Shown here: positions 62,822 through 64,000 of the stretch, piece by piece
How positions within the stretch are numbered: the stretch's first letter is position 1
How the letters are laid out: each line of letters starts with the position of its first letter
Assembly (NCBI GenBank): GCA_032358165.1
Contig: JAALGY010000037.1
Span: 955,001-1,019,000, forward strand
Direction: 5' to 3'
From: Diplosphaera chodatii
Taxonomy: Eukaryota > Chlorophyta > Trebouxiophyceae > Prasiolales > Stichococcaceae
Length of the DNA stretch: 64,000 bases
Program-made: the position numbers and the translations under genes
The notes under the pieces: generated by a model
Seen by the model: only the letters and a program-made list of their open reading frames with translations
The model's database searches: none
What the model was told of the DNA's origin: nothing

Positions 62822-64000
62822 TCAATGTGCCGACACGAGGCCTGCCATGCGGCGGCGCGAGCCCTTGCCATGGAACTTGTGGGAGGCCCGCCTCGGCTTG
62901 CCTGCCGTTTCACCACCCAGATGCAGCTCCCGCATGAGCGCCAGGTCTGCCTCTGAGATCTCCTCCTCATCAGGGCGGCTGACCTGCCCTGGAGCAGCGG
63001 ACGCGCTGGCCTCTGCTGGCGCTGCTGCAGCTGTGTCGCCGCCAGAGTCCCCGTCGGCAGAAGCCGAGTCTGCTGAGTCCGAGTTGCTGTCTTCGGTCGC
63101 TGGATCTGCTGCGCCTGCAAGTCCTGCACGGGCATTGCTGCTGGCAGCGCCGCTGTGGCAAACGCCTTGCGCAGCCGCTTCCAGCGGTGCATCGGCGGCC
63201 GCCACACGCCGGTCACCAGCACCGGGCAGCGGCGCCGACACGCCAGGCACATCCGCTGCTCGCTGAGCCACCGGCGGCAGGCAGAACGACACCAGCTTGC
63301 CGTCACAGAAGTCCCGCAGCACCTGCAGATTGCAAGGGAAAAATGTACGTTGCAGGCACGAAGTCCCTTTTGCAGCGGTCAGCCTCGAGCAGTTTAGCAT
63401 GAGGGCCCAGGGGCAGGCACTGTCCGGTTGCGAGAGTGTGGTGGGCAAAAACATAGCAGCCCACCTGGCGCCCTGCGCGAGCTTCGTCTGGCAGTCCAGC
63501 ACCCGTGGTCCAGCCTCGGGCTGAGGCCAGGGCCGCCAGCATGTGCGCCGCCGTCAGTGGTCTGCAGACATGCACATGAGGCCGCGCATCAGGACATGCA
63601 ACGTGTTTCCCTCTTGACAAGAACATAATGAGGCAGCTGGTTGCTCCACTGACCACAGGCCCTCAACAAAGGCGTACGTGCTGGACTTCTGTGGCACTGT
63701 GATGTTGTACACGCGCTCAATCTGCCGGACGCCCGCCTGCCGCAGCACCACCTCAGCCGGGGCACGCACGTCCGTCAGGCGGTCGATGGGGATGACGCCT
63801 GCAATGCGGGAATATTGAGTCAGCATGCGTCTCTTGGGATACGGTGCAAGGTGATCTCATTTGTGCCGGACGGGATCGCAAAGGGGAGAGGGGCGCAGCA
63901 GCCCACGATAATCAACAGGACACCAGGCGCACCCGCAGCCACCATCTCTGCCTTGGACTGCGCGTAGCGGGGCAGCACCAGGCCGGGGCAGTCGCAAAGC
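62822..64000 (-). CDS. LSG1: large-subunit GTPase 1, C-terminal part
   Basis: Cytoplasmic GTPase of the YlqF/YawG class with circularly permuted motifs; it releases Nmd3 from pre-60S ribosomal subunits. The window begins inside the gene: LCDCPGLVLPRYAQSKAEMV (64000-63935) contains the DxPG G3 motif. Next exons: GVIPIDRLTDVRAPAEVVLR (63795), QIERVYNITVPQKSSTYAFV (63725-63665), the segment RGWTTGAGLPDEARAGRQ (63520-63465) and VLRDFCDGKLVSFCLPPVA (63320). A C-terminal Ala/Ser/Asp/Glu-rich tail follows, then ADLALMRELHLGG and a basic end KFHGKGSRRRMAGLVSAH, with the stop at 62824-62822. The G4, G5 and G1 motifs lie right of the window. It ends 140 bp from F-box copy 4, in convergent orientation. 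Confidence 0.9.

Overview
The window is nuclear DNA from a eukaryote, most probably a chlorophyte green alga (a trebouxiophyte-like alga would fit, but I cannot place it further). The evidence is GC-rich sequence, genes cut into many short exons with introns of roughly 60-300 bp ending in tgcag, and a plant-type gene set: an SPINDLY-like O-glycosyltransferase, an EGY1-type thylakoid site-2 protease, a homologue of the plastid protein At5g03900 and a PPR-SMR protein. Only single exons are open, so all gene models below are spliced by hand from reading frame, GT/GC...AG borders and intron phase.

Layout, left to right: PPR-SMR protein (+, 5' end outside the window, to 2775); NUMOD3-motif protein (-, 3185 to about 4700); GT90/CAP10 glycosyltransferase (+, 5329-8472); COP9 signalosome subunit 3 (-, 8768-11471); SPINDLY (+, about 12208-20024) with a very long low-complexity N-terminus; a low-complexity protein of unknown function (+, 20890-22323); an XK-related multi-pass membrane protein (+, about 22436-27850); the At5g03900-like plastid protein (+, 28734-33316) with a 600-bp CA microsatellite in an intron; a type I membrane protein of unknown family (-, 33838-37795); EGY1 (+, 38330-42382); a PWWP-domain protein (-, 43149 to about 45947); farnesyl/geranylgeranyltransferase alpha subunit (-, 46597-48848); a small uncertain gene (-, about 48923-49623); tRNA-splicing endonuclease subunit SEN2 (-, 50047-51626); four tandem F-box/LRR paralogues (+, 52164-62681); and the 3' part of the ribosome-biogenesis GTPase LSG1 (-, 62822 to beyond the right edge).

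Most of the window is housekeeping or signalling genes unrelated to one another, as is normal in a compact algal genome. The accessory part is the last 10.5 kb, a head-to-tail F-box/LRR array with a unit of about 2.7 kb, conserved exon structure, fast-changing leucine-rich repeats and a nearly identical last exon in copies 2 and 3, which suggests recent gene conversion. SCF-type substrate adaptors arrayed this way are the best candidate for a lineage-specific system.

The most striking non-coding signals are a perfect 35-bp palindrome bounded by an 8-bp direct repeat (a tiny hAT-like insertion), a 42-bp near-palindrome carrying TATAAA on both strands inside a divergent promoter region, and two probable GC-AG introns in the PPR-SMR gene, one of which cuts the catalytic-type Smr motif.
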